Source: Muribaculaceae bacterium
Lineage (GTDB): Bacteria > Bacteroidota > Bacteroidia > Bacteroidales > Muribaculaceae
DNA length: 33,501 nt
Reading direction: 5' to 3'
NCBI GenBank assembly: GCA_016281825.1
Contig: JAEEJI010000034.1
Span: 1-33,501, forward strand
This document shows, in pieces, positions 14,438 to 25,000 of this stretch. How positions within the stretch are numbered: the first letter of the stretch is position 1; each line of letters starts with the position of its first letter. Position numbers and translations under genes: made by a program. The notes below the pieces were generated by a model. That model had not been told where the DNA came from. It did no database searches and saw only the letters and a list, made by a program, of their open reading frames with translations.

Positions 14438-17400
14438 TCAATTGTTTAAGGGGTTGAGAACCACAAAGTTAATGATGTTGGAGCCTCCATATCCCTCCTC
14501 GTTCTCGTAGTTACCGTGAATCTTGTAAAGTCCTGGCTTGACACGTTCACCGTGCAAGTTGGTCAGATTCCATGTGTAGGGGAATTGATTGACCATTTGC
14601 GTCCACACCAGTTCACCCTTCATGTTGGTGACTTTCAAGTTGACGCTAGGTGGCTCGCTCAAAGAGTAAGAGGTTAGGCCAATCTCGGCCTGTTCCCAGC
14701 TGGCATGCTCGGTGGACTCAAGGGTCAAGTCGTTGCAAGAGGTTACGACAAATGAGATGGTGTGGTTGGTACGGTTGCCGCAGATATCGGCCAATGAGAA
14801 GTCGAGCGTGTGACGTCCTGGTGTGAGATCGGTCAGCGGCATTGCAATGTTCAGTGTACGTCCCTCGTCGCTTACTTCTGTGTGGTTCTTGACCAAGTTG
14901 TAAGATTTCTTTCCATAGTCTAGACGCAAGGTCATGCCTTGCCCTAGGGGTTGTTGCTGGACGTTGAATGCAATGTTGTCGGTTGCGCGGATATAGAGCA
15001 TGGCATCGGAACTCACCTGGGCCGAGGCTGTGAAGTCCTCGGCATCGTTGAGGAACATTGCTTCGATAACTGGTGCTTGGTCATCTTCAACGATGTTGGT
15101 ACCGTTGTAAGTGCCGATGTACAGTTGGGAGCTTAAGCCATTGACCATTTGGTCGGTACCCTCCTCATGGGCATAAACACTGATGGTGCAATTGCCGTTC
15201 CCGTCTTTAGCTCGCTCATAGCGTGGAATAATGACTGAACCATTAAAGATGCCGTTTACCACCTTACCTGTAACACGTGCAATGAGTTCTTGCGGATAGT
15301 AGACCGTGTGAGTCTCGGCATCGTGCCAGCCAGTACCGGGTACAGTCATAAACGATCGCTTGATGTCATAAATCGAGATGGTAGCGTCACCGTTAAAACT
15401 CGTATTGACCACTGTTGGGTCGTTCTCGTTCATCACTTGAGCTTCAACTTGCAGCCGCTGCAGCGGTCGAACGGTCACCGTGTTGCTAGCTGTGAGTGTG
15501 ATGTTGTTGAGTTTGGTGACCTTGAACAAGGGCTTGGGGTAATTGATTTTAATTGCCGGGTCGCCCAAAAGGAAATAGTTCAGTTTGTTGGAGTTGCTGG
15601 TGCGACCATAAGCCTGTTTAGTGGTGCGGTAGACTTCACCCAAAGTATGCATCTTATGCGAAGTCCTATAGTCGAACATGGCTCTGACAAAAGCCCGGTT
15701 AAGGGAGTCGTTGCTATTGGAATAGACCTGTCGAGCGGTGGTGAACAATGCGATGGCGCCGCCATTGCGCTGGTGGAACATCTTTTCAGCGATGCCCTGG
15801 TGGTCGCTGTCAAAGCGTGCCACGTCGCAGCAGGCGGTGGTCATGATGGGCCAATGGCTGTACCTGTTTGCGGTGACATCGGTTGAGCGCCAGATACCGC
15901 TGCCGGTAAATGTGTTGGGGCCGGCATGGCCAACGTAAGTGGCAAAGTATTGCCCCTCGTTGAGCATCTCCTGGATATGCTTGCGTCCGTTGGTGGATGA
16001 CTGTTTGTTTTCGGCCTTGAACGATTCGGTAATATCCTTAGGGAACATGCCTACAAATGCCTTGTCAGGTATCATCTTAATGTTCAAGTCGTTCTCAAGG
16101 ATGTAGTTGATGCCATCGGCCTGTTTCTCATGCAGTTTGTCCTCATCACCAGTACTCTGCTCGGCCCAGATGCAGTAGTTGTTTCGCCACACACCATAGT
16201 CGGGCGAGAGCACGTATTCATAGAGCTTGTCGATATCATGTTTAGCTTCCGACAAACTAGACGATGGGATGCGCCCCACGCCTATCTTTAATGAGTCGGA
16301 GGTGATGACCAAGCCAGAGTTGTCATTGAGGTAGCCGAAGAAGTCTTCGATGACATGGCTGTTGTCATCATAGTTGCTCAAGGAGGTTTGGTAGCACATC
16401 AGTCGGTCTTTCTTTCCTGTGACGATGCCTCGGTTGTCAAAACTGGAATGCCCCACCAATAGCAAGTCCTTGAATTTGTTCTTATCGCGGTCATATAACA
16501 TCTTGCATAATAGTCGGTAGGCCATTGCGCTGGGCGTGCCGCTTGAGAACTCGTTGAAGATTTTTTCATGATCTACAACGATGACATCAAGTCCATCATG
16601 TTGGCGATGCAGTTGTGCCACGCGCTCGGCTTGCGGCATTAGAGTGTTAGTGGTTATAATCAACATGTCAGGCACTGACATCGCATGAAGGTCTTGGTTC
16701 TCTACCATCTGGAAAGAGTCTATTTGGAGTAGTTTGCCATCAGGGTTGAAGGCGACATACTGGTGCGGTTCAAGCTGTTCGCCAGGAGTGAAGCAAATCT
16801 GGTTGTGCAGTGTTATCACAGACATGTTGATGGGGTTGGTGGGGTTGGTGATGTCCCACACCTGCGTGTTGCTGTTTGCATTGACGCGTACTTGGTCATC
16901 GGCACTAGTGCTGGAATAGGCCATTAAGCATTGGTCGGCGGGTTGGCCTTTGAGCATGTTGTGGTGCTCGTAGGTCATAATGAAGTAGTCGAGCAGAGAA
17001 ACCTGCATGACTCCCTTGCCGCTGGTCTCGATAACCTCAAAACGCAGTGTCCCGTTCCCTTCAAGTGACGAGAGCTTTGCAACTTCGGTGGCTTCGCCAG
17101 ACTCATAGAAGGAATAGTCTCGTGTACAGCCTTTGATGCGTGCTGCAGTTTGGGTGTATGGCACCTGTGTTGTGGTTCCGTTATCGGTGATGTAGCAGCG
17201 GAATTGTCCATACACGTCACTTGAATGGTCGCTGGCCGAAAGACGAGTTATCTTGGACGCGATGCGAGTGGTCAGGAAGACTGAGTCGGTACTGATGTTT
17301 ACAAGCTTAAAGTCAAACGTGCGGTCTCCGTGGGTGATATCTTCACCCAATAATTCTGAACCCGTGAACGAGAGTGAACGCATCTCGTTCTCATGCAAGA

Positions 17401-17929
17401 GGTAGTCGTAGCTAGTGGTCAACGGTGTGCTTGCGGTCTCAAGATAGGGATTCACGGCAGGTTCCAATGCATCCTCGCTGTCTTCGGTAATGAAATAGTA
17501 TCCCTGTATGCTATATGTGTTGCGGTTGCGTGTGAACTGTGGATAGATTGCTTGTTTGAACGACATGGTCACGTTGCCTACGGCGTAGAAGCAAATCTTG
17601 TCGTCTCGTCGCAGGGCAGGAATCTGCTGCAAGTCATCTGGGAGATCGTCGAGGAGTACTTCACTAAGCATTCGGCCACCATAGCCGTAGACTTTGATAC
17701 GTCGTGGGTCGGTAAACCCCATTTTGGCAAGTTGGTTACGGTTTATCTCATAGATGCCAGTCTGCGTGACGGCAACCTTGACCCATCGGCCCTGTGACAA
17801 ACGTGATGATTGTGCGAAGTGATTTGCTTCAAGTGCTGTGGCACTCAGTGTAGCGCAAGCCACAAACAAAGCGCACACTATGATTTGAAGGACTCTCTTG
17901 TTCATATTCTTGTTTTTGCTTTGTTTCAT
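14438..17929 (-). CDS. PorU-like C25 (gingipain-family) protein, paralogue B
   Basis: It has 1163 residues from the first ATG. Met9 (base 17905, MNKRVLQIIVCALF) gives a more ordinary signal peptide and may be the true start. The layout matches paralogue A: GRWVKVAVTQTGIYEI near 47, IFNEFSSGTPSAMAYRLLCK near 457, and C25 residues from about 419 to 792. The catalytic His668 (YVGHAG) and Cys701 (TTACCD) are 33 apart. The FlgD-like end has YTWNLTNLHGERVKPGLYKI and EEGYGGSN. The segment HIQEMLNEGQYFATYVGHAG is identical in A and B, marking them as the closest pair. It lies 53 bp after paralogue C and 10 bp before A, so all three are probably one transcript. Function as for A, by inference only. 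Confidence 0.88.
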   Translation of the reverse strand: MKQSKNKNMNKRVLQIIVCALFVACATLSATALEANHFAQSSRLSQGRWVKVAVTQTGIYEINRNQLAKMGFTDPRRIKVYGYGGRMLSEVLLDDLPDDLQQIPALRRDDKICFYAVGNVTMSFKQAIYPQFTRNRNTYSIQGYYFITEDSEDALEPAVNPYLETASTPLTTSYDYLLHENEMRSLSFTGSELLGEDITHGDRTFDFKLVNISTDSVFLTTRIASKITRLSASDHSSDVYGQFRCYITDNGTTTQVPYTQTAARIKGCTRDYSFYESGEATEVAKLSSLEGNGTLRFEVIETSGKGVMQVSLLDYFIMTYEHHNMLKGQPADQCLMAYSSTSADDQVRVNANSNTQVWDITNPTNPINMSVITLHNQICFTPGEQLEPHQYVAFNPDGKLLQIDSFQMVENQDLHAMSVPDMLIITTNTLMPQAERVAQLHRQHDGLDVIVVDHEKIFNEFSSGTPSAMAYRLLCKMLYDRDKNKFKDLLLVGHSSFDNRGIVTGKKDRLMCYQTSLSNYDDNSHVIEDFFGYLNDNSGLVITSDSLKIGVGRIPSSSLSEAKHDIDKLYEYVLSPDYGVWRNNYCIWAEQSTGDEDKLHEKQADGINYILENDLNIKMIPDKAFVGMFPKDITESFKAENKQSSTNGRKHIQEMLNEGQYFATYVGHAGPNTFTGSGIWRSTDVTANRYSHWPIMTTACCDVARFDSDHQGIAEKMFHQRNGGAIALFTTARQVYSNSNDSLNRAFVRAMFDYRTSHKMHTLGEVYRTTKQAYGRTSNSNKLNYFLLGDPAIKINYPKPLFKVTKLNNITLTASNTVTVRPLQRLQVEAQVMNENDPTVVNTSFNGDATISIYDIKRSFMTVPGTGWHDAETHTVYYPQELIARVTGKVVNGIFNGSVIIPRYERAKDGNGNCTISVYAHEEGTDQMVNGLSSQLYIGTYNGTNIVEDDQAPVIEAMFLNDAEDFTASAQVSSDAMLYIRATDNIAFNVQQQPLGQGMTLRLDYGKKSYNLVKNHTEVSDEGRTLNIAMPLTDLTPGRHTLDFSLADICGNRTNHTISFVVTSCNDLTLESTEHASWEQAEIGLTSYSLSEPPSVNLKVTNMKGELVWTQMVNQFPYTWNLTNLHGERVKPGLYKIHGNYENEEGYGGSNIINFVVLNPLNN

Positions 17930-17982
17930 TGTCCCAGTTGTTCAAGTCATTAAGCTAGAAACATACAACAGTCAACTGATAA

Positions 17983-20900
17983 TTATTTAACAGGATCCAT
18001 TACGATGATGGGCATGATGTTAGTTCCACCATAGTTGGTTCCATCGTTGTATTGTCCAAATAGTTTGTACAATCCTGATGCAACACGTTCACCTTGATTG
18101 TCGGTTAGGTTCCAAGTGTAGGGCAAGGAGGCATTGTCGCAGCTCCAAACCAGTTCGCCACGTGCGTTCACTACCTTGAGTGTCATGGCGCTCACGTTAG
18201 GTTGGTCGGCCTCGTCCTCGTCGAGTTCGATGGTCGTCTCGTCGATGGCTACCAAGTTTGGCGTTTTGAGTGACAAGAAATTTTGTCCTCCCACCATGAA
18301 GGTGATGGTGCGCTGTGTGAGGTTTCCAGCCACGTCCTGTGCGCTGAACGTGAGTGAGTGCTGTCCAGGTGTCAGGCTGTTGACGGGGAAGTCGAGTTGT
18401 AGCGCTTTCCCACCATCGCTGATTCTGACATAATTCTTAATGAGCGTGTAGTTTGTAGCTCCCTCATCAAGCAGGAGCCTTGCCGTACAACCCACACCCG
18501 TGCTTTGGTTGTTGAAAGCCACATCGTCAGTAGCAGTGACGTGGAGGATCGAGTTTTCGGGAACCGAAACTCCCTGTTCAAAAGTGGCTTTCTCATTGAG
18601 GTACATTTCTTGGATGACAGGTGATTCGTCATCTTGCACGGCTGTTCCTTCGTCGTAGGTAGCGGCAACTACTTGTGTGGTCATTCCGTTGACCATCTCG
18701 GTCGTGTTGTCCTGATGTGCATATACGTGTATGGCCAGTTGATCACCGGCTTTGGCTTTGAAGTAGCGTGGCACCACCGCTGTACCGACAAAATGCCCAT
18801 TCTGCACGCGTCCATTTACTTCTACCAGCAAGTCGCGGGGATAGTAAATGTTGCCCGACATGGGTGAATAAGGGTTCGTGTATGAGGCGTATTTGAGCAA
18901 TCGTTTTGTGTCATAGACCGACAGAGTTGCATCCCCGTTAAAGCTGGTGTTCACTTGCGATGTTCCTGGTTGCAATACATCGGCTTCGACAGTGACCTGT
19001 TGCATCGGAGACAATTGTACAGGGGTGTCGTTGGAGGCTATACTGATGCCATTGACCGTGGTAATATTGAACAATGGCTTGGGGTAGAGCACCTTTATCG
19101 CTGGGTCACCTAATAGCAGGTAAGCCATCTTGTTGTAACGGCTCGTGTCAGATACGTTGGTCAAGGGCGACCGTTTTGCCTTCATATACGCTTGTCCCAA
19201 TGTCGTCATCTGTCCAGTAGTGTTATATGAGAAAAGAGACTCGGTGAAAGCTTGGTTCAAGTAGTCGTTGCTTTTGGCATCCACTTCTCGGCTTGATGTG
19301 AGCAGTGCGATGGCTCCACCATTTGGCTGGTGTAACATGAGTTCGCCGATACCTTGATCATTGCTGTCGAAACGAGCCGCATCGCAACAGGCAGTCATGA
19401 AGATGGGCTGATGACTATAGCTCTGGCTGCGTACATTCGTCATAGTCCACATTCGGCTTGAGGTTAATGTCATGGGGTTGGCATGCCCCATGTAGGTGCC
19501 ATAATATTGGCCTGCGTTCAGAATTTCGATGGTATGACGGCGAGCCTCGCTCGATACTCTGCCGTCCATGGGGAACATGTCGATAAAAGTCTTGTCTGCA
19601 ACCATGGGGATGTGTTGCTTGTTTTGAATGATGTTGTCGATACGTTCACCTTGCAGTTGGTGTAGGTCGGAGTCACCGCTATCGGCCCAGATGGTATAAT
19701 GATTGCGCCAGGAACCATAGTCGGGAGTGAGGACATAGTGCATGATTTTGTCCACATTTTGCTTGGCTTGCGACAGGTCGGTAGGGGTAATACGTCCTAT
19801 ACCCAACAATAAATCGCTGGTTGTCAAGGTGACACCCGAGTTGTCCGCGAGCATGCCGAAGAAATCATCGGTGCCATAGCTGGTTTTGTCACTCTCGCCG
19901 TTGTCTGTCTCGAAGGTGATGACGCGATGGGCCTTGTCGGTGGTGATGCCTCGGTAGTCGTAGCTCGCCGGGCCGAACATAAGCAGGTGTTTGAACTTGG
20001 AGCTATTGCGGTCATAGAGCATCTTGCACAATAGACGGATGGCAGATGCATCGGGAGTGCCACTGGAGAACTCATTGAACACTTGCTCCTGGTCAACGAC
20101 ATGTATTGTCATGCCATCGTGGTCGCGGTGCATTTGTGCCAGACGTTCGGCCTCTGGACGGAAATAGGCGTTGGTGACAATAAGCATGTCAGGTGTTTCA
20201 AGCCCATGAAGGTTCTGGTTCTCTACGTCAACCGAACTGGTGACAGTGGCATGCTCTTGTTGGGGCTTGAAGGCATAGAATTGGCTAGGCACTGATCGTG
20301 CCTCAGGAGTGAAACTCATGCCAATCGTGTCGCCTTGTTCGTCAACGGCAGCAGTCAGTGTCATCTGCCGAGCATTCAAGGGGTCGGTAACATCCCATAC
20401 GACAGTGAGACTGTCGGTGCCAGGCATCACTACCTGTGTGTTGCTGTTGGTCATGGCAAAACCCATGGCGAAACTATTCTCGTCGGCAGCGTAGCTGTTC
20501 AGACGCTTGTAGGTGAGGTCGACAAAGTCGAGTTGAGCCATTCGAATGGTGGCGCCAAACGGATTATAAAGCCACAAATAGATTTGTCCATGTTCGCTGG
20601 GGTTGGCCAGACGGAACGACCGTGCTGGTGTGGCCACGTTGTAGTGTCGTTGAGCATCCCGTCCAGCGTCGATGGCGCGAATTTTGTTCTCGGTGGTGGT
20701 AAAGGCTACTGTTGTGTCTCCAACAATTTTTGCATAGATGTAAGTGGTTTGGTTGGTGGCATAAGCGGCTGCGCCTAGGTGTACGACTAGGGTGCTGTCG
20801 CACAGTTGTGGCAAGTCGAAGTCGATGGTCACACCATCGGGTAGTAACGACTCGCCCAGCAGTTGTTTGCCAGTAGAGCCTGGTGAACTCAGCTCAGACT

Positions 20901-21420
20901 CGTGTGAGAACAAATTGTAGCTAGAGGTTACCCAGGTGCTGCCTGGCGTTGTCGGACTCTGTTGGGCTACCGCAACCGGGCTATCGGTCTCGGTGATGAA
21001 GTAATAGCCATAATTGGAGTAGCCATTAACCTTGTGCGTATAGTAAGGATGGAGATTGGTGTTGTCCATCATCTTTCGTGCTACTGGCCCCTGGGCATAG
21101 AAAATGACCTTGTCGCCGACCACCATCATAGGAGCTGGCTTCAAGTCATCAATGGTGCTGCCATCCAATATCTCGCCGATGACGTGTCCGCCTTGGCCAT
21201 AAACCTGTACATGTTGCAGGTCGTTGAAGCCCATTTCGGCCAGTTGTGTGGCTGTGAGTTGGTAGATGCCGTCGGATGGTACAGAAACTTTTACCCATTT
21301 GCCAGTTGACAATTGGGAATTGTATGTAAACTGTGACAACGAGAAAGCTTGAGTGGTCAAGGTTCCCATTGTCAGAACCGTAGTGATGGCCAGGAGGCCG
21401 TGGAGAATTTTCTTGCTCAT
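17983..21420 (-). CDS. PorU-like C25 (gingipain-family) protein, paralogue C
   Basis: It has 1145 residues with a signal peptide ending near TTQAF (about 25). The N-terminal PorU motif reads GKWVKVSVPSDGIYQLT, then VFNEFSSGTPDASAIRLLCK (about 447-466). The C25 domain is about 407-775, with His646 (YMGHAN) and Cys679 (MTACCD). It keeps part of the segment typical of orthodox PorU between domain halves (WADSGDSDLHQLQGE), which A and B have lost, so it looks intermediate between the upstream porU and the A/B pair. It ends in YTWNLTDNQGERVASGLYKL and NYGGTN. It is first in the tandem trio and begins 23 bp after the FAH-like gene, apparently in the same operon. Confidence 0.88.
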   Translation of the reverse strand: MSKKILHGLLAITTVLTMGTLTTQAFSLSQFTYNSQLSTGKWVKVSVPSDGIYQLTATQLAEMGFNDLQHVQVYGQGGHVIGEILDGSTIDDLKPAPMMVVGDKVIFYAQGPVARKMMDNTNLHPYYTHKVNGYSNYGYYFITETDSPVAVAQQSPTTPGSTWVTSSYNLFSHESELSSPGSTGKQLLGESLLPDGVTIDFDLPQLCDSTLVVHLGAAAYATNQTTYIYAKIVGDTTVAFTTTENKIRAIDAGRDAQRHYNVATPARSFRLANPSEHGQIYLWLYNPFGATIRMAQLDFVDLTYKRLNSYAADENSFAMGFAMTNSNTQVVMPGTDSLTVVWDVTDPLNARQMTLTAAVDEQGDTIGMSFTPEARSVPSQFYAFKPQQEHATVTSSVDVENQNLHGLETPDMLIVTNAYFRPEAERLAQMHRDHDGMTIHVVDQEQVFNEFSSGTPDASAIRLLCKMLYDRNSSKFKHLLMFGPASYDYRGITTDKAHRVITFETDNGESDKTSYGTDDFFGMLADNSGVTLTTSDLLLGIGRITPTDLSQAKQNVDKIMHYVLTPDYGSWRNHYTIWADSGDSDLHQLQGERIDNIIQNKQHIPMVADKTFIDMFPMDGRVSSEARRHTIEILNAGQYYGTYMGHANPMTLTSSRMWTMTNVRSQSYSHQPIFMTACCDAARFDSNDQGIGELMLHQPNGGAIALLTSSREVDAKSNDYLNQAFTESLFSYNTTGQMTTLGQAYMKAKRSPLTNVSDTSRYNKMAYLLLGDPAIKVLYPKPLFNITTVNGISIASNDTPVQLSPMQQVTVEADVLQPGTSQVNTSFNGDATLSVYDTKRLLKYASYTNPYSPMSGNIYYPRDLLVEVNGRVQNGHFVGTAVVPRYFKAKAGDQLAIHVYAHQDNTTEMVNGMTTQVVAATYDEGTAVQDDESPVIQEMYLNEKATFEQGVSVPENSILHVTATDDVAFNNQSTGVGCTARLLLDEGATNYTLIKNYVRISDGGKALQLDFPVNSLTPGQHSLTFSAQDVAGNLTQRTITFMVGGQNFLSLKTPNLVAIDETTIELDEDEADQPNVSAMTLKVVNARGELVWSCDNASLPYTWNLTDNQGERVASGLYKLFGQYNDGTNYGGTNIMPIIVMDPVK

Positions 21421-21443
21421 TGTATTGAAATCCTATCTGTTTT

Positions 21444-22004
21444 CTATTTAATCTTGGTCTGCAGCACCTGCTGCCCGTTCAAGGCCAGTTCGGTGGTGGT
21501 GTTCAGATCCAGTGGCAGTGTGCACCCACTACTGACACACAAAAGGTCGCCCATCTTGAGGGTCATATATTGACTCAAATGACAGATGGTGTCATTGATG
21601 AGCGTTGTCATGCCGGGCAGTGTCACTTGTGCGACGGGCTGATTGTCAACCATGCACACTAGGTCGGCCGCGTCGTCAAGTATCTCTTCTTTGGGTATCA
21701 TTTGACCCAGCACGAGTGCATTGTCATGCGCCCGGGTCAAGGCATGACGAGCGATGGCGTTTCCTCGTTTGTCAATACCTTGTGTGAGCAGGCATCCTGT
21801 GATGGCATCCCAGTAGCGGTGTGCAAAACGTGTCGTGACGCACTTGCCCAAGCGGTTGATGCGAGCGGCCACCGACAAGGTCGCCGTGAACGATGCGGCC
21901 CAGTCGGGAATGAACAAGGGGCGACCGGAGGGCAGGATTGATGAGTCGGCCAGCAGTTCAATGCCGGCAGCAGGGACTATGCCATATTTCACCACTATTT
22001 TCAT
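21444..22004 (-). CDS. Degenerate fumarylacetoacetate-hydrolase-fold protein
   Basis: It has 186 residues from ATG 22004. The fold is recognisable from GRPLFIPDWAASF (28-39), ARINRLGK (47-54), FAHRYWDAI (60-68) and LSQYMTLKMGDLL (143-155), all matching small FAH-family proteins of Bacteroidetes. The metal-binding E-x-E of active members falls where this protein has Thr40-Ala41-Thr42, and the following Asp-containing segment is replaced by CLLTQGIDK. Catalysis by the usual mechanism is therefore unlikely. The frame is open to 22079, but the -7 box at 22036-22043 makes the ATG at 22004 the better start. It sits between the porU-like gene and paralogue C, 23 bp from the latter. It may be a binding or regulatory relic; function unknown. 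Confidence 0.78.
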   Translation of the reverse strand: MKIVVKYGIVPAAGIELLADSSILPSGRPLFIPDWAASFTATLSVAARINRLGKCVTTRFAHRYWDAITGCLLTQGIDKRGNAIARHALTRAHDNALVLGQMIPKEEILDDAADLVCMVDNQPVAQVTLPGMTTLINDTICHLSQYMTLKMGDLLCVSSGCTLPLDLNTTTELALNGQQVLQTKIK

Positions 22005-22035
22005 CCTGTTGGCGGGTGCAAAGCGCATCAACCTG

Positions 22036-22043
22036 CAAATGTA
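22036..22043 (-). promoter_or_regulatory. -7 box for the FAH-like gene and the PorU-like trio
   Basis: TACATTTG on the minus strand fits TAnnTTTG, followed by C, 31 bp before the ATG at 22004. It suggests that the FAH-like gene and paralogues C, B and A can be transcribed separately from the upstream porU. No clear -33 TTG is seen. Confidence 0.5.
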
Positions 22044-22098
22044 CAAATAATTCTTGGAATGCTCACTTGTTTTTGACAAAAAAACGTCTTTACAAGCC

Positions 22099-25000
22099 TC
22101 ATTCGCTGGTTACAGCCAGTTTTTTGCTCTTGGTGGCCTCTTGTATGCCGTCGGTCGAGAGTATGGCGCGGAAGACATAGATGCCGCGTGGCACGCGCCG
22201 TCCGCCCATGTCGCGCAGGTCCCAGGTGACCGGAAATGAGGTGTAGGTGTCGCTTACCCCATTCTGACGCGTGCGCCATACCAACCGACCCATCAGGTCG
22301 TACACCTCGATGCCCATGGTCAGCACTGCGTCGGGACGGTTGTGCTTGACGTAGAAAGTGGTCTCATAGCGGGCAGGGTTGTTGGTGCTGTACACTTCGT
22401 AGATGTCGGGCTTCAGCCCCTTGACCACGTTGAAGCTCACCGTACGCTCGCTCATGTTGTTATATACATCCCACACACGCAACCGTAGCAAGTGGCGTCC
22501 AGGCGTCAGGTCGTTCAACGTGTAGCTCAAGGTGCCCGACGAGCCGTTACCAGCCGCGCGGGGAGTGTAGTAGTCGATGAGGTTGCTATAGGTGGTGCTG
22601 CCGTCCAGTGTCAACGTCATCGTGTGACCGACGCCTGCGGTGGAGTAGTTAATGCCACTGTCATCGGTAATTTCGGCGATCACCACGGGCGACTCGTTGA
22701 CTTGGTCCTCATTCTTGAAGTTCTCGCTGTTCAGCCCCAAGAAGCGGATGACCGGCCCGATAGTGTCAGAGGCCGCCGTGTCATCATAACCGTAGATGAT
22801 GAACTCCTCGTTGCTGCCGCGGGCCTCGACCGAGTCGGTGGAGCTATAGGCATACAGGTTGATTAATGACGGGGCAAAGTTGTCGTACAGCACCGAGTCG
22901 CCTTCGCCCGTCTCACGCGGGAGGACTTCGGTGGGCAGCACGATGCGTGAGGTGAATTTGCCAGCGGCGATTGAGTCGATGCTCACGGCGAGTTTGTTAG
23001 TTCGGTCTAGGTAGGTCTCTTTCTTGCCATCGCTGCCGTCGCTCTTGTCGCTGTAGCCATGGGTGGTGATGGACTGCTCGTAGTCAAACATCTCGAGAGT
23101 GAGTTTCCCGTTGAAGTTGGGCAGAGGGGTTCCGTTGCGGTCGGTCACCGTGCCGCTCACCGTCATGGTTTGTCGGCCATGGAACACGGGCCATCCCGCC
23201 GAGGTGAATTCTTGTGCACCCTTGATGGTGTCAATGCGAATCTTGTTGGTCGGCAATGCCAGGCGCATGGCAGGATCGCCAACCAGGAAGTAGCGCAGTC
23301 GGTTCTCGTCGCGCGACAAGTTCTTGCTTAGGCGTACGATGTCTCCTAGTCGGCGTGGTTGACCGTTCTCGTCGTTGCTGAAGGCATATTGCCCGATGTT
23401 GGTCGTCAGTGTGCCATTATTGTTGATTAGCACGGGACGAGGTGGACAAATGATGGCGATCACGCCTCCGCGAGGATTCAGGAACAAGGTCTCGCCGCCC
23501 GACTCCTCGCTGCCGTCAAACTGGTTGAAGTCGCACGTGGCGGCATATAGCACCGGCAGGTGCTTGTAGTAGAACTTCGTGTCGAGGTCGACATGTCGCA
23601 ACAGGCCGTTGTCGGTCATCGCGTGAGGACCCGAGTGGCCAATATATGTCCACCACACAACGCCATTGCGCAGCGTGTTGTAGTGCTTGGTCACAGCATC
23701 GGGGAAAGTGCGCTTGGCACCGCTGCTCACGCTGTTGAACGCGTCAAGATAGACACGGTTGTAAATCATGTCATTACCACCATTTGCGCGCATGGAGGCA
23801 ACCATGTCCTCGGCCTGCTCAAGGTGCACGCCCGAGTTCCCGTCATCGGCGACAATGAGCGCGTTGTTCTTCCACCAGCCGTAGTCAGGTTGGGTCACAT
23901 AGCTCATCAACTTGTCCACGACATGCCGCGCCTCGTTGACGCTCTTGACGGTCATGCGCCCCACAGCGATATCCATCACGTTGGAGGCGATGCGTGGTCC
24001 CGCGCCGTCGGCAAGCGTGCCAAAGTAATCATCGGTGGTGTAAGTCTTCGAGTGCTGGTGGCTCATCTCGCTCTGCCATGTGAGCAGCATGGGAGCGTTC
24101 AGGGCGCGTATGCTCCCGGTAATCAGTCGGTTGTCAAACGTTCCCTTGCCCATGAGCAATAAATAGCCCAAACGGTGTCCGTCCTGACTGCCGCGGTCAT
24201 AGAACATCTTGCACAACATCCGGTAGGCCATCGCGTCGGGTGTGCCGCTCGAGAATTCGTTGTATACCTCGTAGTCGCTCACCACCAGCACCCGCATACT
24301 GTCGGCTTGATGGTGCATGGTGGCGATACGTTGGGCTTGTTCGCGGTATTCGCTGGGCGTAATGATGACCATGTCGGGGACAGGTGAGCCGTGCAGGTTT
24401 TGATTACTCAGAGCACCCACTAGGGTGGGGCGGGCAAAAGTACCGCGAGTGGTGAACACGGCATACCGGCGCAGTCCTGCCTCTAGTGGAGAGAAACTTG
24501 TTGTCGAGCCGGCACGGTTGGCGTAGACCCTGATAGGATGCCACGGCCGGGTGACATCCCACACCACGCTCGTGCTGTCCGTACCTTCCACCTTGAGTTG
24601 CACTTCAGTGCTGGCGTGATTGTCATCAAAGCACAGCTGCCCCTGGTTTAGGGACAACTGGCGGGTGTAGTTCACCGCGATGTAGTCGAGCCGTGCCAGT
24701 GACGGCGCACCAGTGCTGGCCAGTTTCAGGCTATAGCTCAAGGCGTTGTCGCTGCCCAGGTTGAAGGTTTTCTTCGAGATTATGAGTTGATAGGCGTCTT
24801 CACTGCTTTCGCCGGTGATTTGGTCGGTCGAGGCACTTGGGACGTTGGTGCCGTTGTACTGGTAGGTCACCTTGGCAGTGCCAGTGGTTTGTTTGATGCC
24901 CATGACGCTATACACGTTGACATCGGTACCCGCAATCTTTTGTGCCAGGTCAAATGCGAAACTCTGTTGCGCCGTTCCCGTGAAGTCCTCACCCAAATAG

